A stretch of DNA of 64,000 bases from Pterois miles (GCA_947000775.1 CAMQGK010000567.1:20118001-20182000), one strand, 5' to 3'. Positions 1 to 11,667 are shown, counted from the stretch's first letter. Translations and numbers: made by a program. The notes: generated from the letters alone by a model not told the origin.

Positions 1-1706
1 GGTAGGCATGTCAAGATTTAGCACCTGTTATGTCAATATGGCATTTTCAGCTATATCAGTGAGAGATGCTCCAAATGAAAGAATAGCAGATTTCTGAAAC
101 ATTTGCTTTGAAATATCAGAGATTAAGGATTACAATATGCATCTGAGAGCTACATATATTTTATTGGCGGGGTATTGTGAATGAAAAGGACATTAAAATG
201 GATGGAAAAGCTCACTGATCCCAATGCATGGTTCAGATACCACACCGTCTTAACTCAAGTAAACATATAACAAACATATACTGTAGCTACCACAGCTTGT
301 TCCACAGCAGGGTACTGTAAGTCAATATATTGTTTATTTAAGATATGTTAATGTTTAGGTATCACTCACTATAGCTGTCATTATCTAATATAAAACTAAT
401 ATTAGTGGGTAGCCATCTCTAATCTGTGTAACAGTTTATCTTTATCTATTAAAACGACTCAGACCATAGGATCATTTAGCTGCTGAAGACTCATATCTTC
501 TCATTTAAGTTTATTTTCTGTTGTGCTGCAACTCTTTCTCTGCTACTATGTACACATTATATTTATTGTTTTCACTATTTTTGTTGTTACTTGTTTTGCA
601 TTCATTTTTATTAAGTAGACGTTCAGTACAATGGGCAACTGTGGTTGTTTTTAAACGTGCTACATGAACACAGTTTGACTTGACTATATTATCCCGCTGT
701 TCCATTTGTTTAAAGCTATCAAACGTGGGCTCCACCATCTTTGTTTGCTAGCATGCTAAGCTAGCTAGCGTCATTAGCGTCTTACCTTGAAGCAGTTTTT
801 GTTGACATTTGATAGATTCAGCTGTGAGTGAGGTCTTTCAAACTGTTAAGTCCATATCCGACATCGCTCTTCTGGTGTTTTTGGCTTCAGATAAGCCAAA
901 AAATACTCCTGCTGGACTCCTAGCTCCACACAGATTGACAGGGGTAGTGTCGAGAAGGGACCCCGCAAGTTTGGGAAACTCTCGCGAGATAGTTAAGGTT
1001 AGTATACGTCGTCGGACAACGAGTCTCGCGAGAGTTTTTGCAGCTCTCACCTACAACGCAGTTTACGGATTACCTTCTAGACACGACCCTTGACAGGCCT
1101 CCAGCTGCGCCCTAGTTACGGTTGCTAACGTAGGATTGGACAGTGACCGTTCTAGGGAGGGGCTCAACCAATCAAGAGCAAACATGAAGGTTTGATCTAG
1201 ATATTTGTGTTTTTATTGTTGTATTGTTTTTGTCAGAGTTTGCCAGAGAAATGAGTTCCTCTCTTTGGATAAGCAAGTAAAAGCATTGTAGCCGTATATT
1301 TCTATTCATGTACACTGAGAGCAGCAAAAAAACAAAGTCCTTGTATGTGTTCACACTTACTTGGCCATTAAAGCTGATTCTAAATCAGCATCATCTTTAA
1401 CTGTATACATTGCATTTAAATTTGAAAAAGCAAAGCAATGAGTTTTTATAAGCTCTAAACAAATAGACCATGTGTATATGTAGGCCTATAGGAAACATTT
1501 AACCAGCAAAGAAGAAAAAGATAATAAAATGCCTCAACAAATAACCTGCCCAGTCCTGAAAATAAATGAGCTGTACTACAATATGAGCTTCTATTTAGTG
1601 TGGGCATATGAAAAATACAGATACAATTTTATGAACATTTCCAAGCCAGTTACTGACACCTCATCTCTACTGTTTTCCTCAATAGATAAATCACAATGTT
1701 GCATAC
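1..1706. other. 3' flank of the pcp2-like gene; no supported gene
   Basis: No convincing coding exon. A strong splice donor (CAG then GTATGC on the minus strand, 1705-1707) follows the stop of exon 14 by a few bases, so a 3'UTR intron or alternative ending is possible. Two TCTCGCGAGA palindromes lie at 980-989 and 1024-1033. A minus-strand AATAAA near 1211 could serve as a poly(A) signal. Confidence 0.5.
980..1033. promoter_or_regulatory. Pair of TCTCGCGAGA palindromes
   Basis: Perfect 10-bp palindromes at 980-989 and 1024-1033, 34 bp apart. The motif is known from TATA-less vertebrate promoters. The same flanks (GTTTTTGCAG to the right, then ACCTTCTAGACACG) recur partly near 29371 and 58345, so this copy may belong to a dispersed repeat and need not be an active promoter. 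Confidence 0.4.
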
Positions 1707-1710
1707 CTGA

Positions 1711-4700
1711 CTATTTATCCTTTTTGTCTTTCTTTCCACCCCCCTTTCCCTTCCCTTGCTCTGCCTTTTCTCTCCCCTTTCCAGTATCCCCTTTCCCTTT
1801 ATGTCCTCCTTGAGCTGCTCCCTTTTGCAGCTGGGCAGTATGAACCTTCTCAATCAGAGAGAAACAGTCTTCATCTGGACTGATGGGGTGGGGTGCGCTC
1901 TCCTGTTCATGTGGGTAGGGAGACGACGGCCTTCTGTGGGCTTTCCTGGGACTTGCACGGCTCGGAGAGCAGTGCTTGGACTTGGCGTCTTCTTTTGGGA
2001 CAAGGTTTAAGTTAAAGGACAAGGGTCTGCCAGGTCCTGGGCTCAGCGGGATCACAAAGTTATCTCCAGGCGCTCCTAGAGTGAGGAAGACTTCTGGGAA
2101 TGTACATGGTTGGTCGATATTCTTCTGTGCCTTTGACAGATGAGAGTCAGATAAGCATAGGTGAAGGCACATTAGCTCAAAATCAACACAAGCTGCGGCA
2201 CAGCTTACCTGCTCTGGTGTGAAGCTCATGGACACTCTCACTGTCACCTGTGAGGAAAAAGCATCATCAATGTTCTAAACAAAGTCTTTCAGAGACTTTA
2301 GTTGTTTCGTTCATTCATTGGTGGCCAAATGCATAAGAGACTAACAAAGAAAACACTAGACAAAGCAAGACGATGTCCACCTTATCGGTGAAACTCACAC
2401 ATGGGACTTTGAGAAAGAATCAGTACCACCCTAACTGAAACCCTTAACCAGGGTAGGTGTATCTCTGTTTATGTCTTACATGTGTTTTATCTATTTATTG
2501 TTAAGACAAATTTCTGTTAAATATAACAGAAAATAAAGGATCTTATGTTAATTCAAATCATTAGAATATATAAAAGATTCACTTTTATCTTCAGTTTGGT
2601 AAATGCATGCAGTCTATTGACGTCACTTTATATCAGCAATTCCCAAAGACTGATTGGATCCACAGGTGGGTCGCAGGAGATTTATTATTTATTTATTTTT
2701 TTGGTGGGTGGGGTCACCAAATAAATTAGCAGAATTTCTTCCATCATCTTCTATTTAATATCTACACCTTTGAGCCACATGAGGGAGCCTGGAAGGTCGT
2801 ATTGTTCTGATAAGTGTATCTCAGGTATGGAGTGCTACAGGGATGACATATTTTTGCAGGCCAACCAGGAAGTCAGTATCACCCTGGTTCCCTCGCCAAA
2901 AAAAAGACAATGGGATGTTTCCATTGGGTTTTGGATTATGGCAGAAAATAAGCTCTGTGGCAAACAAACATTTAGGATACTTCCATGTTTTGTTCAGCTA
3001 GATAATCTTCTTAAAAAACACAAGTTTTATCATTTTTGAAGTGTGAATGCATTAAATGCATTGACTAATAGAGGAGGGAACTGGTAGTGTTAAAATGCTT
3101 CCAGTAGTACTCTTTAACATTTAACCTGTTTGGTTTACTGATGAGAGGAAAAAAACAAGAGCCAGTTAACTCTACATAAATGCCCTTATGAGGTGTCATT
3201 TCTAAAATGTTTGACATGTTTATATTTACAGTAACACATGCATAAAATGAGGTGATTTATCACACCTATATTTCTTCGAAATGGCTGGTTTACCTTTTCA
3301 AAATAATATATGGTGATATAGATAGGGCAGTAAACATTTTCAGGAACATTTGTTTATGCACAAATTTGCTCTTCTCATGATTTATAGATAAGGCCTATCG
3401 TGAATTGGGTTGTGATGGTTTGTCATTTTTAAAAAAAAGTGGGTCCCTAGATGAAAGTTTGGGAACACTGTTTTATAAGACCTGCATACCTCTGTATACT
3501 AAAATTAAAAACTCTCCTCATGAAATCAAAACACTGTTGTATTTGAGGTGAACACTCTACCTGTGCTGGAGAACGCTGTGCCTTCTGATATTCTGTGTCG
3601 GGCGTAAATGAAGCAGATTTGGGTAGAGTCCTGAGGGAGTCAGGTTCTGAATAATCCATTTGGGGTTGAGAAATGGGTATGGAGCAGTCCTTCCTAGATG
3701 GTGTTGGAGTACTTTTAGCCACAGTGATGTGTGGTGGAGAAGCCTTGCAGAAGAAAACATGTAAACATAAGGCAATCATCATTGTTCATCATTTCCATTC
3801 CATTCATTCATTCCATTAAGCCATCATTGTTTTCATATGTAGAGCTATTTTTCTTATTTTCAAAGCCTTACACCTCGTTTTGTCTTTTCTTGTTTAATTA
3901 AAACTGTTTGATTTTAAACTGTTTTTATTGTTAATGTCTTTGTGAGAACCCCAGGAGAACTAGCAACCACTCTGTGGAAGCTAACGGGGATCCAAATAAA
4001 AAATGAACAAAGAATAAATGAATTTGAGCCGTAAAGTTATCCACTATAACAACTGTGATTCATCAAGCAAATACCTCTGTGTAAACATGGTTTTCTTCTT
4101 TAGATAAAACACAGATGGTACAGATATGAGAGTGGGAACCATATCTGAACTTTGATCCATAAAAAAAGCTCAAAAATCCTAAAATTTCCAGCTCCACTAT
4201 CCTTGAACCCCATTTCTGTCATGTTGAGTTATAAAAAATATGCCTGCACACTGACAGACAAGCATTGTGTCCTTTCACTTTGTTGGAGTGTGAAAAAAGT
4301 GTAAAAATAACAAGGACCTAAATTTCACAATACTTGTCAATATTCCTTATGTTCGTACCACCAGGAAATCAAATGTTGTGTAGCTTACTGAGATTCCAGC
4401 CTTTGCATTTCCACCATTTTCTTTTCTTTCAGAGTTGCTTATCCCCGGCAGGGTAGGAAGAGCAACACGCTGGTCGTCCAGCCGTCGTCCCTGACTGGAG
4501 GCAATAATTTTGAAGAATGCGTCAGCGTCTGCACCTGTTACGGAGAAGTCAAGAGTTATTTCTGTGACGTCTCATAGACGGAAAACACATACTTGACCTT
4601 GCCCTGTGTTTGTTTTCTGACCTGCTGGTATGTTATTTAAAGCGCCTCCATTGTGTGTGGGTGTGGCAGGTGTACTTCTGGGTTGTAAAGAGCAACGTTG

Positions 4701-7700
4701 CTCCTCCATACGTCCTCCTTGTGCATGACTTATCATTTTAAGGAATTGCTCCTGTTCAGCCGGAGATGCTTCCTAATGAAGATTTAAAGAAAAGAAAATC
4801 AATGAGAAGTGGGACAACTCAAAAACAAGTCAGCCAACTCAAAATAATCAGAGGACAAATTGAAACAAGGACATTTGTTCTTCTACAGGCTGTGAAGGAT
4901 GAGCCTCCCTATCCATCACTGATGTCATTTTAATGTCTTACTTGAAAGAATGTAGCATTACAGGAGAGTAGATAAGGGGCGTCTTACCTGCCGATGCTGG
5001 TCAGATTTGGCACGGTTTAAGGAGGAAGACCTTTGGGGAGGTTTATCACTGGGATGATCTTTGCGTTGAGCGGATGGCGTACCCATATTTTGGAAGATTT
5101 GGGGTGCAGAACATCTCTGTTCATCCATCCTTGAACCCTGTGGGAGGAAAATATGATTCATTGTAATGCTGGATGAAAAATTTCTACATCTGCAAAAGAA
5201 TGTGTGAAGACTGAAATAAATGTTTTTGACACCATGCTATGTATGGCGCCAACCTGGACTTTGGAGACCATGTAACACAAGTAGCTTGCATCTATCTCTG
5301 CAGCTGTTGATGCTGACTTGGTACCACCATTCTGTATCCCTGGCAATGAAGGAAGAGACACTCGCTGGTCATCCAGCCGTCGGCCCTGAGAGCTGGCGAG
5401 CATGTTGAAGAACTTTTCCGACTCTGGACCTGGGATGGTGAAAAAAGAGACATACTTGTTTTACATTTGAATATGTAAACAATTTTCACATTACAACTAG
5501 TGTTGTCAATCAATTAAAATATTTAATCGCGATTAATCCCAAATTAATGGCACATTTTTTATCTGTTCTTAAAGGGAGATTTGTCAAGTATTTTATACTC
5601 TTATCAAAATGTGAATGGGCAAATATGCTGCTTTAAGCAAATGTATGTATATATTTATTATTGGAAATCAATTAACAAGAAACCCAATTAACAAGATATT
5701 GTCCAGACACCCTCACAGGTACTATACTACACAGCCTAAAAATATGCTCGAATCATAACATGGCAACAACAGCTGTCAGTATGTCAGTGTGCTGACCTGA
5801 CCATGACTTGCCCCAAACTGCATGTGATTATCATAAAGTGGGCATGTCTGTAAAGGGGAGACTCGTGGGTACCCAGAGAACCCATTTACATTCACATATC
5901 TTGAGGTCAGAGGTCAAGGGACCCCTTTGAAAACAGCCATGACAGTTTTTCCTCGCCAGGATTTAGAGTTTGGAGCATTATTTAACCTTCTTTGCAACAA
6001 GCTAGCATGATGTGGTTGGTATCAATAGATTCTTTAGGTTTTCTAGTTAAATATGATGCCAGTATCTTCACTCTAGCTTTAAAATTGAGCCTGCTACAAA
6101 AAAAAACTGCAAAAAAAAACTGCAAGTTGCATTAATGCATTAAAGAAATTAGTGGCGTCAAAAAGAATTTGCGTTATTATCACATTAACTGACTAATCAT
6201 AACATGATAGCACAATTCAGTTATAATTGTAAAAACATTAAATGCAAGAACAGGCAAACATGTTTGCATTCTAACCTTTGGGCTCGGTGCTCTGACTGGA
6301 CTTGTGTTTGGGTGTGGACTGGGGACTGACATTTAAGACGCATCGCTGTTCATCCATTCGCCCACGCTGGAAATGACTCATTAAAGAAAAGAAATCTTCC
6401 TGTTCAGCTGCAGTCAAGGCCTACATGGTGTAAAAAGTGTGCAGTACATATTAAGGTCAGTAAATAATCTGGAGTATAAATAATGTAATGAATGAATAAT
6501 GTGAAAACAAATGAGATGACTCAAGCATATACCGGTTTTTCAGGTGCTTTTTCTTTAGTCTTTGGTCGTTCTCTGTCTGAGCCGGGGCTGAATGAGGCTG
6601 AACGTGGAGGGCCTGAACCAGGTGAAGGTGGATCCTTTTGTGGTGAACTCTGGGGCGACAGGGTTTGGAGTTGAGGTAATGAGCACCTTTGCTCGTCCAT
6701 TCTTGAACCCTGAAAATGAATTAGACCAGCAATTTCTCAACATTTTGGATCAAGAGGCACACTGCTTTGACAACGAGCACTGAGCAAACGATCGCTTCAT
6801 GTAAGAATGTGATTATAAGTTTCTCAGTTTCCTGGAAAAGTATGCTGTCAAAAGCTTTGATTTTTAACAAATGACATATCCTTTGAGACTGTCATGGTGG
6901 ATGTGGCGATACATTACATGGAAACATAAACATTCATCTTTTAGAGGACAGAGAGGACAGTGGTGCAGTTGTCATCTGACAAACTGACTTAACATGTCAT
7001 ATTAATGCTGTTAACCTTAGTTATTAGTTATTTTGTTACTGTCTATTTACTTTTATTAATCTTTTAGTATTGGCCAATCCTCACCTATTTTGCTAGCGCC
7101 CCCTAGAAGTTGAAAAAATGGAGCCCCTCATTCCAGTTTCACCTATATGTGAAATTTGGTTGGCAGATGTAACATGTGGAGGCATACCCAAAACCCAACA
7201 GGAAGTCAGCCATTTTAAATTAAATGTTCCATTTTCGCCCATTTTTAGTGCTTTACAGGCCACGTACTTTGAAAGTCTCATATCATGCTCATTTTCACCT
7301 TCATACTTGTATTTTATGCTTATATTAGAACACATTTACTTGCTGTAATGTTCAAAAAACCTTTATTTTCCTCATACTGTCTGCCTGAATATGCTTGTAT
7401 TTGCCTGCTGTCTGAAACGCATTTCACCGGAATTGCGTTGCTAAGCAACAGCTTGGGTCCATGTTTACTTCCTGTCAGCTGATGTCATTCGCATACACTG
7501 CAACAGGAAATAAACTGGGCCACATTTAGAAAGTTTACATTTAAAATTGTGAAACACTTTATATTTACCATTGTAGATTTGTGACATCACAAATGGACAA
7601 CAATCCTGGCGGCTTGTTTTAAAGGCTCAGTTTCTGATTACGGGCTGTGAATTCCTCTGTGGACTGAGCGTTTTGTTACTTTCACTGTATTCACATCGCA

Positions 7701-10236
7701 TTTAAACCAGATTTACAATGCAGAAGACATGAAACTCAGTATGTACAATATGGGGCTGTAACAAACTCCTACAGCATTAATTGGATCTCAGGACCATATA
7801 AAGACCTTAACAATGAAATGTTATGAGTTTGCACGACCTTGCCGTGGCGTGGTGGCCATTTTGGGCCATCGGTCACGAAACAGGAAGTTGTTCTAACTTA
7901 AATGTACATGGTCCAATCTGCCCCAAATATCTCATTCATGATAACGGTCCAGGCCTGAGGTCATTTACATGTCAATATAGACTCATAGTCCCGCACCTAC
8001 ATGTTAGTCCCGCCCTCTTTCATATCTCCTGAACCGTTTGTCTTGGACTCTTGCGGGAGGCATCATTTGTCTCAGCGGGGAGATCCTCTTTCATTAGTGA
8101 CAATGTTTCCCACCTTCTGCACTTTAGCCATGCCCATTTTCAGAAGTCATGAACCGTTTGTCACAGACTCTTGTAGCGTCATTGCAGACTTCCTGTTTCA
8201 CTGTGCCTGGCCATGGCCGCCGACAAGACACACAGGAAGATCTGAGGGCCCGTTCATTGCTGCATGCAGCTTTAATTTCTACTTATTTTTATCTATTCGT
8301 TATTTTTCTTCCTCTCTGTCTTGTGTTATTTAGAGATTGTGTTGTTGGGTTTTCTATGATGTTAATGAAATCTTGAAATTCAATCAACTTTAAGTCATAA
8401 ACAAATAACTGTCAAAAACTGCGAAAAACTTAAGGCATAAGCCATATAGGCTGTCGCTAATTGGGTGACACCTTCTGGGGCTGCTGATCGCCCTCTAAAA
8501 ATAATAAATTAAATAAAATGCCTCCTCACTTTTTTCTGCACTGAGGTAACAAACTGACAAATAAATAAAAGAAAGAAATACATTTTTCACTCCTGTAACT
8601 AAACACTTTAAAGCCAACAATATCAGAGACCAATTGTTTATTTATTCTATATTTTGGTCTAAAAATCATTGCAATGTTTGATGTGTATACAGGGCTAGAC
8701 TCTCCAAAGCTGAATTTTGCCTAAGGCACGCTTAGACATGACATTTCTATGAAAACAGACTTTAAAGTACTGTATATCCACAACATTGGGGGGAGAGAGA
8801 AACTGTTTTCACTAAATGTATGGCTTGTTTTTTTTACCCTCCTACAAGTCATATTTCATTTGTCTAGTTTCATATTTGTGCAGCATTTTAAGCCACAGCC
8901 GATGTCAGCAGCGTATAGTATAGTGATACTTTCATCAATTGTGGTTAAAAATGTTAATATTTTGTTCTTTGTAAAAGGAAAGTGCTAACCTGAACTTTAG
9001 AGACCATGTAACACAGGTAGCTTGAATCTCCTCCTGCAGTCGGCGTGTCCTTGTCCTTCTGTATTCCTGGTAATGATGAAAGAGACACTCGCTGGTCGTC
9101 GAGCCGGTGGCTCTGAGTGTTGGCCAAGAGGTTGAAGAACAAGTCAGAATCTGGACCTGGGAAGATGAAATGTGAAAACAGAAACTTTAAAACTGAAAAT
9201 GCAACTTGTCTGCAACATACTCTGAAAATGTGAAAAAAGAGACTGTGTTTTCATTTTCACCTATGTTTGATGCACTTGCAGCAGACTTCTTGTCTCTGCG
9301 TTTGGGTGTGCAGGGAGCACTCTTGCTGGGATCCAAGGAACAGCACTGGTCGTCCATGCGTCCACGCTGGGCATGGCTGATCATATTCATGAACTTTTGT
9401 TGTTCATCATGTAATTCATCCTATTGGGCAAAAACAGTGAGATTAAAATCTGACCAACATCTTATATACCATAGTCAAACATGTAACCAGAAGAAACCTG
9501 TAAACATTAAAACAACCAGAGACAGAGCAGACCTGTCCTTTGTCGTCTGGTACCACCAGAAGCTTCCTGTTTCTATCTGGAGTACACTCTGTCACAGAAA
9601 TCTGAGGTGCAGAGCCGTGATGGTTATAACTCCCTGGTTCCTGAGAAAACAAGTCACATTAGGAGTCATTTCATCATCACACCACCTGTGCAGGTGCATG
9701 CACTGAGCCCTCTCTGACCTGTAGTCTACAGTAGTACCTGGTAGTTAAACCCCGGCAGTGACACATGCGGCTCATCAAGGTGTCGCCCATAGTTTGAACC
9801 TGTGGGGAGCAGCGGTGAAACAATGAGCAATCAATCTACAACAGGACACATACGGTGCAGATCTGCTCTCCCAACCTGCAGGTTTAGTTTTGATTTGTCC
9901 AGTTTTAACGGGACCCAAGGAGCAACTCTGGTCGTCCATTCGCCCACGCTGTGAGTAATTCATGATGTTGAGGATGTGGTCTTGTTCTGAGGCTTTCTGT
10001 TGAAAAGCAAATAGTGTGAACAAGAAGAATGAAAAGCTTAAAATATTTGATTCTTCTGTGTACAAATATCTAACAGAAATATACAAGAAGAAGCAAAACA
10101 ACAATCAAGAATATAAGGAATCAAAGCAAACTGGTGAAATGTCCACAAATTTACAAGCATAGGATTGAATGTTAGGTCTTACCAGCACAGTGTCAGTAGT
10201 TTCTGATTTTGAGTCCACATTAGTAGCTGCCATCAT
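1711..10236 (-). CDS. pcp2: PCP2/L7-like protein with expanded GoLoco array (14 coding exons, about 778 aa)
   Basis: Exons, 5' to 3': 10236-10183, 9996-9876, 9799-9738, 9640-9533, 9420-9261, 9156-8990, 6709-6533, 6420-6276, 5429-5254, 5137-4988, 4772-4622, 4534-4389, 3743-3561, 2247-1711. All junctions are AG/GT and the 2337 nt stay in one frame to a TAG at 1711-1713. ATGs lie at 10236 and 10233; the second has the better Kozak context (A at -3, G at +4). GoLoco motifs bind GDP-bound G-alpha-i/o and block nucleotide release. Motifs seen include SLMSHFQRGRMDEQRC, MLASSQGRRLDDQRVSLP and YMVSKVQ-GSRMDEQRCS. The VSLPSLPGI tail after the second type resembles mammalian PCP2, and stxbp2 and pet100 are neighbours as in human; that supports the name. 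There are no TPRs, so it is not GPSM1/2. Mammalian PCP2 is about 100-136 aa with two GoLocos. The last exon adds a segment I do not recognise and a Lys/Gly-rich tail. The exon chain is near certain; the orthology call is moderate. Confidence 0.85.
3561..4772 (-). repeat. GoLoco module 3 (exons 11-13)
   Basis: Exon 11 has type A with an E-E-Q-R core (FLKMISHAQGGRMEEQRCSL). Exon 12 has type B (FFKIIASSQGRRLDDQRVAL followed by PTLPGI). Exon 13 sits where type C should be, but reads SPPHITVAKSTPTPSRKD, which lines up with the SAPQIF...TPSAQRKD tail of exon 10 and lacks the GoLoco core. Exon phases (0-1, 1-0, 0-0) repeat those of the other modules. Confidence 0.82.
4988..6420 (-). repeat. GoLoco module 2 (exons 8-10), all three motifs intact
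   Basis: Exon 8 encodes DFFSLMSHFQRGRMDEQRCV, exon 9 FFNMLASSQGRRLDDQRVSL plus SYLCYMVSKVQ, and exon 10 GSRMDEQRCSAP. All keep D-Q-R or E-Q-R. Exon 9 and exon 6 are closely alike at the nucleotide level, including the stretch around their 3' splice ends, so modules 1 and 2 look like the most recent duplication. The intron between exons 8 and 9 holds a full-length non-autonomous transposon (5499-6195). Confidence 0.88.
5499..6195 (+). mobile_element. Non-autonomous DNA transposon, family with TTGACAGCCCTA ends, copy 1
   Basis: About 0.7 kb in an intron of the pcp2-like gene. It begins with GTTGTCAATCAATTAAAATA and contains the block GACTCGTGGGTACCCA shared with the other copies (15923-16537, 26332-27069, 38979-39703 and fragments). 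No transposase is encoded. The family occurs in both orientations. I infer a MITE-like element; the superfamily is not determined. Confidence 0.75.
6533..9420 (-). repeat. GoLoco module 1 (exons 5-7)
   Basis: Exon 5 carries a type-A motif, NMISHAQRGRMDDQCCSL, with Cys in place of the triad Arg. Exon 6 carries an intact type-B motif (LLANTQSHRLDDQRVSLS) and ends with SYLCYMVSKVQ. Exon 7 starts GSRMDEQRCSLPQ, so a third GoLoco is formed only after exons 6 and 7 are spliced. The intron between exons 6 and 7 is about 2.3 kb and contains dispersed repeats; the corresponding intron in module 2 is 116 bp. Confidence 0.85.
7080..8480. mobile_element. Composite dispersed repeats inside a pcp2-like intron
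   Basis: The stretch begins GCGCCCCCTAGAAGTTGAAA and carries a block around 7285-7420 that is also found at about 18918-19010. A short direct repeat, TGAACCGTTTGTC, occurs near 8030 and 8150. It ends near TGCTGATCGCCCTCT. No intact ORF is present. I cannot assign a family, and the boundaries are approximate. Confidence 0.5.
9533..9996 (-). repeat. GoLoco module 0 (exons 2-4), largely eroded
   Basis: This is the first of four tandem three-exon modules in the pcp2-like gene. Exon 2 (phase 0 to 1) carries a type-A GoLoco, NIMNYSQRGRMDDQSCSL, in which the triad Arg is Ser. Exon 3 (62 nt, phase 1 to 0) keeps only a shortened type-B relic, YGRHLDEPHVSLPGF. Exon 4 (phase 0 to 0) reads EPGSYNHHGSAPQIS, which aligns with GSRMDEQRCSAPQIF of the intact type-C exon but has lost the motif. 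Exon order and phases match the other modules exactly. Confidence 0.8.
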
Positions 10237-11049
10237 GGAAAAATAATAATGAAGAAAGGTAAATTGTCCCTGACTAGAACTAGATTAAATGTAAAACAGA
10301 AGAGAAAGTTACACAAAAGTACTTCCTGTAAGTGATGGAAAACCCATTCAGTACTTCTTGAATGGACCTATATGTGCAATGGAAATGGTGATCCTGATTG
10401 ACGCCACTCCAAATGTGTACTGGATGCAGCTCGCTGGAGGGCTTTTAAATAGAGTTAAATCCTGAGTATTAACCCATTGCCATTAAGACCCAAGCCAGTG
10501 CCCCGATCGTAATATTACCATCTGTAATCCCAGATGAAAACATAATCCTCCACATGGAGACGGATGATCTTTTTCACTGGGAGGTGTACATTTTCTCCCT
10601 TCTGACCTAACACTGTACTTAAAGTTCATGTTTGCATTTTTGAAGCACCAACACTGTCAATGTAAAGAGCAAAAGTGGGCACATGTCCAAGTTGTGATAT
10701 TGAGATGAAGTAAATTGCTACTGCTGTGATAAATGATGTCAAATCCCAGATGCAAATACACATGAAAATAGTCACATGGAGAGTAATGAACTGAAAACGT
10801 AAACATTTAAAGTCACGATGAGGAAAAAAAAATGTTCTGCCCACTTAGATCACATAATATATACAGTACATATTCAAATTGGAGACAGCTAAAACAAATT
10901 TTAGTATATTCTCTTGAAGGCAAGGAAATGAGACCCATCCCAGACCTGTTTTTGTGTTTTTTAGGGGGGCACAGGGGGTCTTTAGGGGGAGATACCAGGT
11001 CAACAATGGATGTCACATAGAAATGGTGTACATCATCTGAAAGCTGGGA

Positions 11050-11640
11050 ACCTGGAGATTAATGGAGCTCAGCACTGTCTGCCAAGTTGTTCTAGTCAGA
11101 AATCAGAAATGAACATGAATTAATTAATTAATCAATTCAAGTGAATTGTGAAAGTATTTAAGGGTTGAGAACATCATGATAGATAAGTATGTGATGGCCA
11201 TCCTCATGCTCTATTATGTCTCATAAGTTGTTGCAGCAGTTTTTGGGTTGATACCATTTGTTACACAGATTTAGTACTAAATTTAACTATTTTGTACCAC
11301 TCGAGAATTGCTAAAAGGATCAATAATCCCTCCAAAATATCACATTAAGACACCAAGGCCTTGAGGAACACCACAAAAAAAGCCACGCTGTGATTTGGTA
11401 TCAAAAATTTTGACATTTTGAGATTTTTACAGGAATTGCATTTTTCGGCGACTGGATGGAAGCATTTCTGTTCTGAAAACTGCTCAGAAACCCACTTGTC
11501 AGTCTACCTAGAAAAGCCATCCATCTTCTGAATGCTCTAGGTCTCTAGTTTGTGGTTGTAAAGTTTCATGAGGCTGTGATTATCCTAAAGGTCACCATAG
11601 AGGTCACAATCCACAAGAGTCAAGCTTATACAGTAAGTGG
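11050..11640 (+). mobile_element. Dispersed repeat family (AAGTTGTTCTAGTCAGAAAT), copy 1 of 3
   Basis: Shares long similarity with 29530-29990 (same orientation) and 31395-31970 (opposite). Common blocks include CTGTCTGCCAAGTTGTTCTA and a stretch about 250 bp later describing CACATTAAGACACCAAG. There is no ORF. Non-coding, family not assigned. Confidence 0.65.
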
Positions 11641-11667
11641 ACCATGAGTAGATTATTTGTTATATAT

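Noticed and set aside
511..738. Minus-strand ORF starting MVEPTFDSFKQMEQRDN with a good Kozak context below the TCTCGCGAGA pair
   Set aside because: Only 75 codons, AT-rich low-complexity second half, no known family. It could be a first exon leaving the window, but nothing else supports it.
1756..2010. Plus-strand ORF opposite exon 14
   Set aside because: Antisense shadow of the long minus-strand coding exon.
6555..6783. ORFs overlapping exon 7 of the pcp2-like gene
   Set aside because: They are other-frame shadows; the spliced frame GSRMDEQRCS is in phase with its neighbours.
1711..10236. GPSM1/GPSM2 identity
   Set aside because: No TPR repeats, motif tails (VSLPSLPGI) fit PCP2 better, and the neighbours are those of PCP2.
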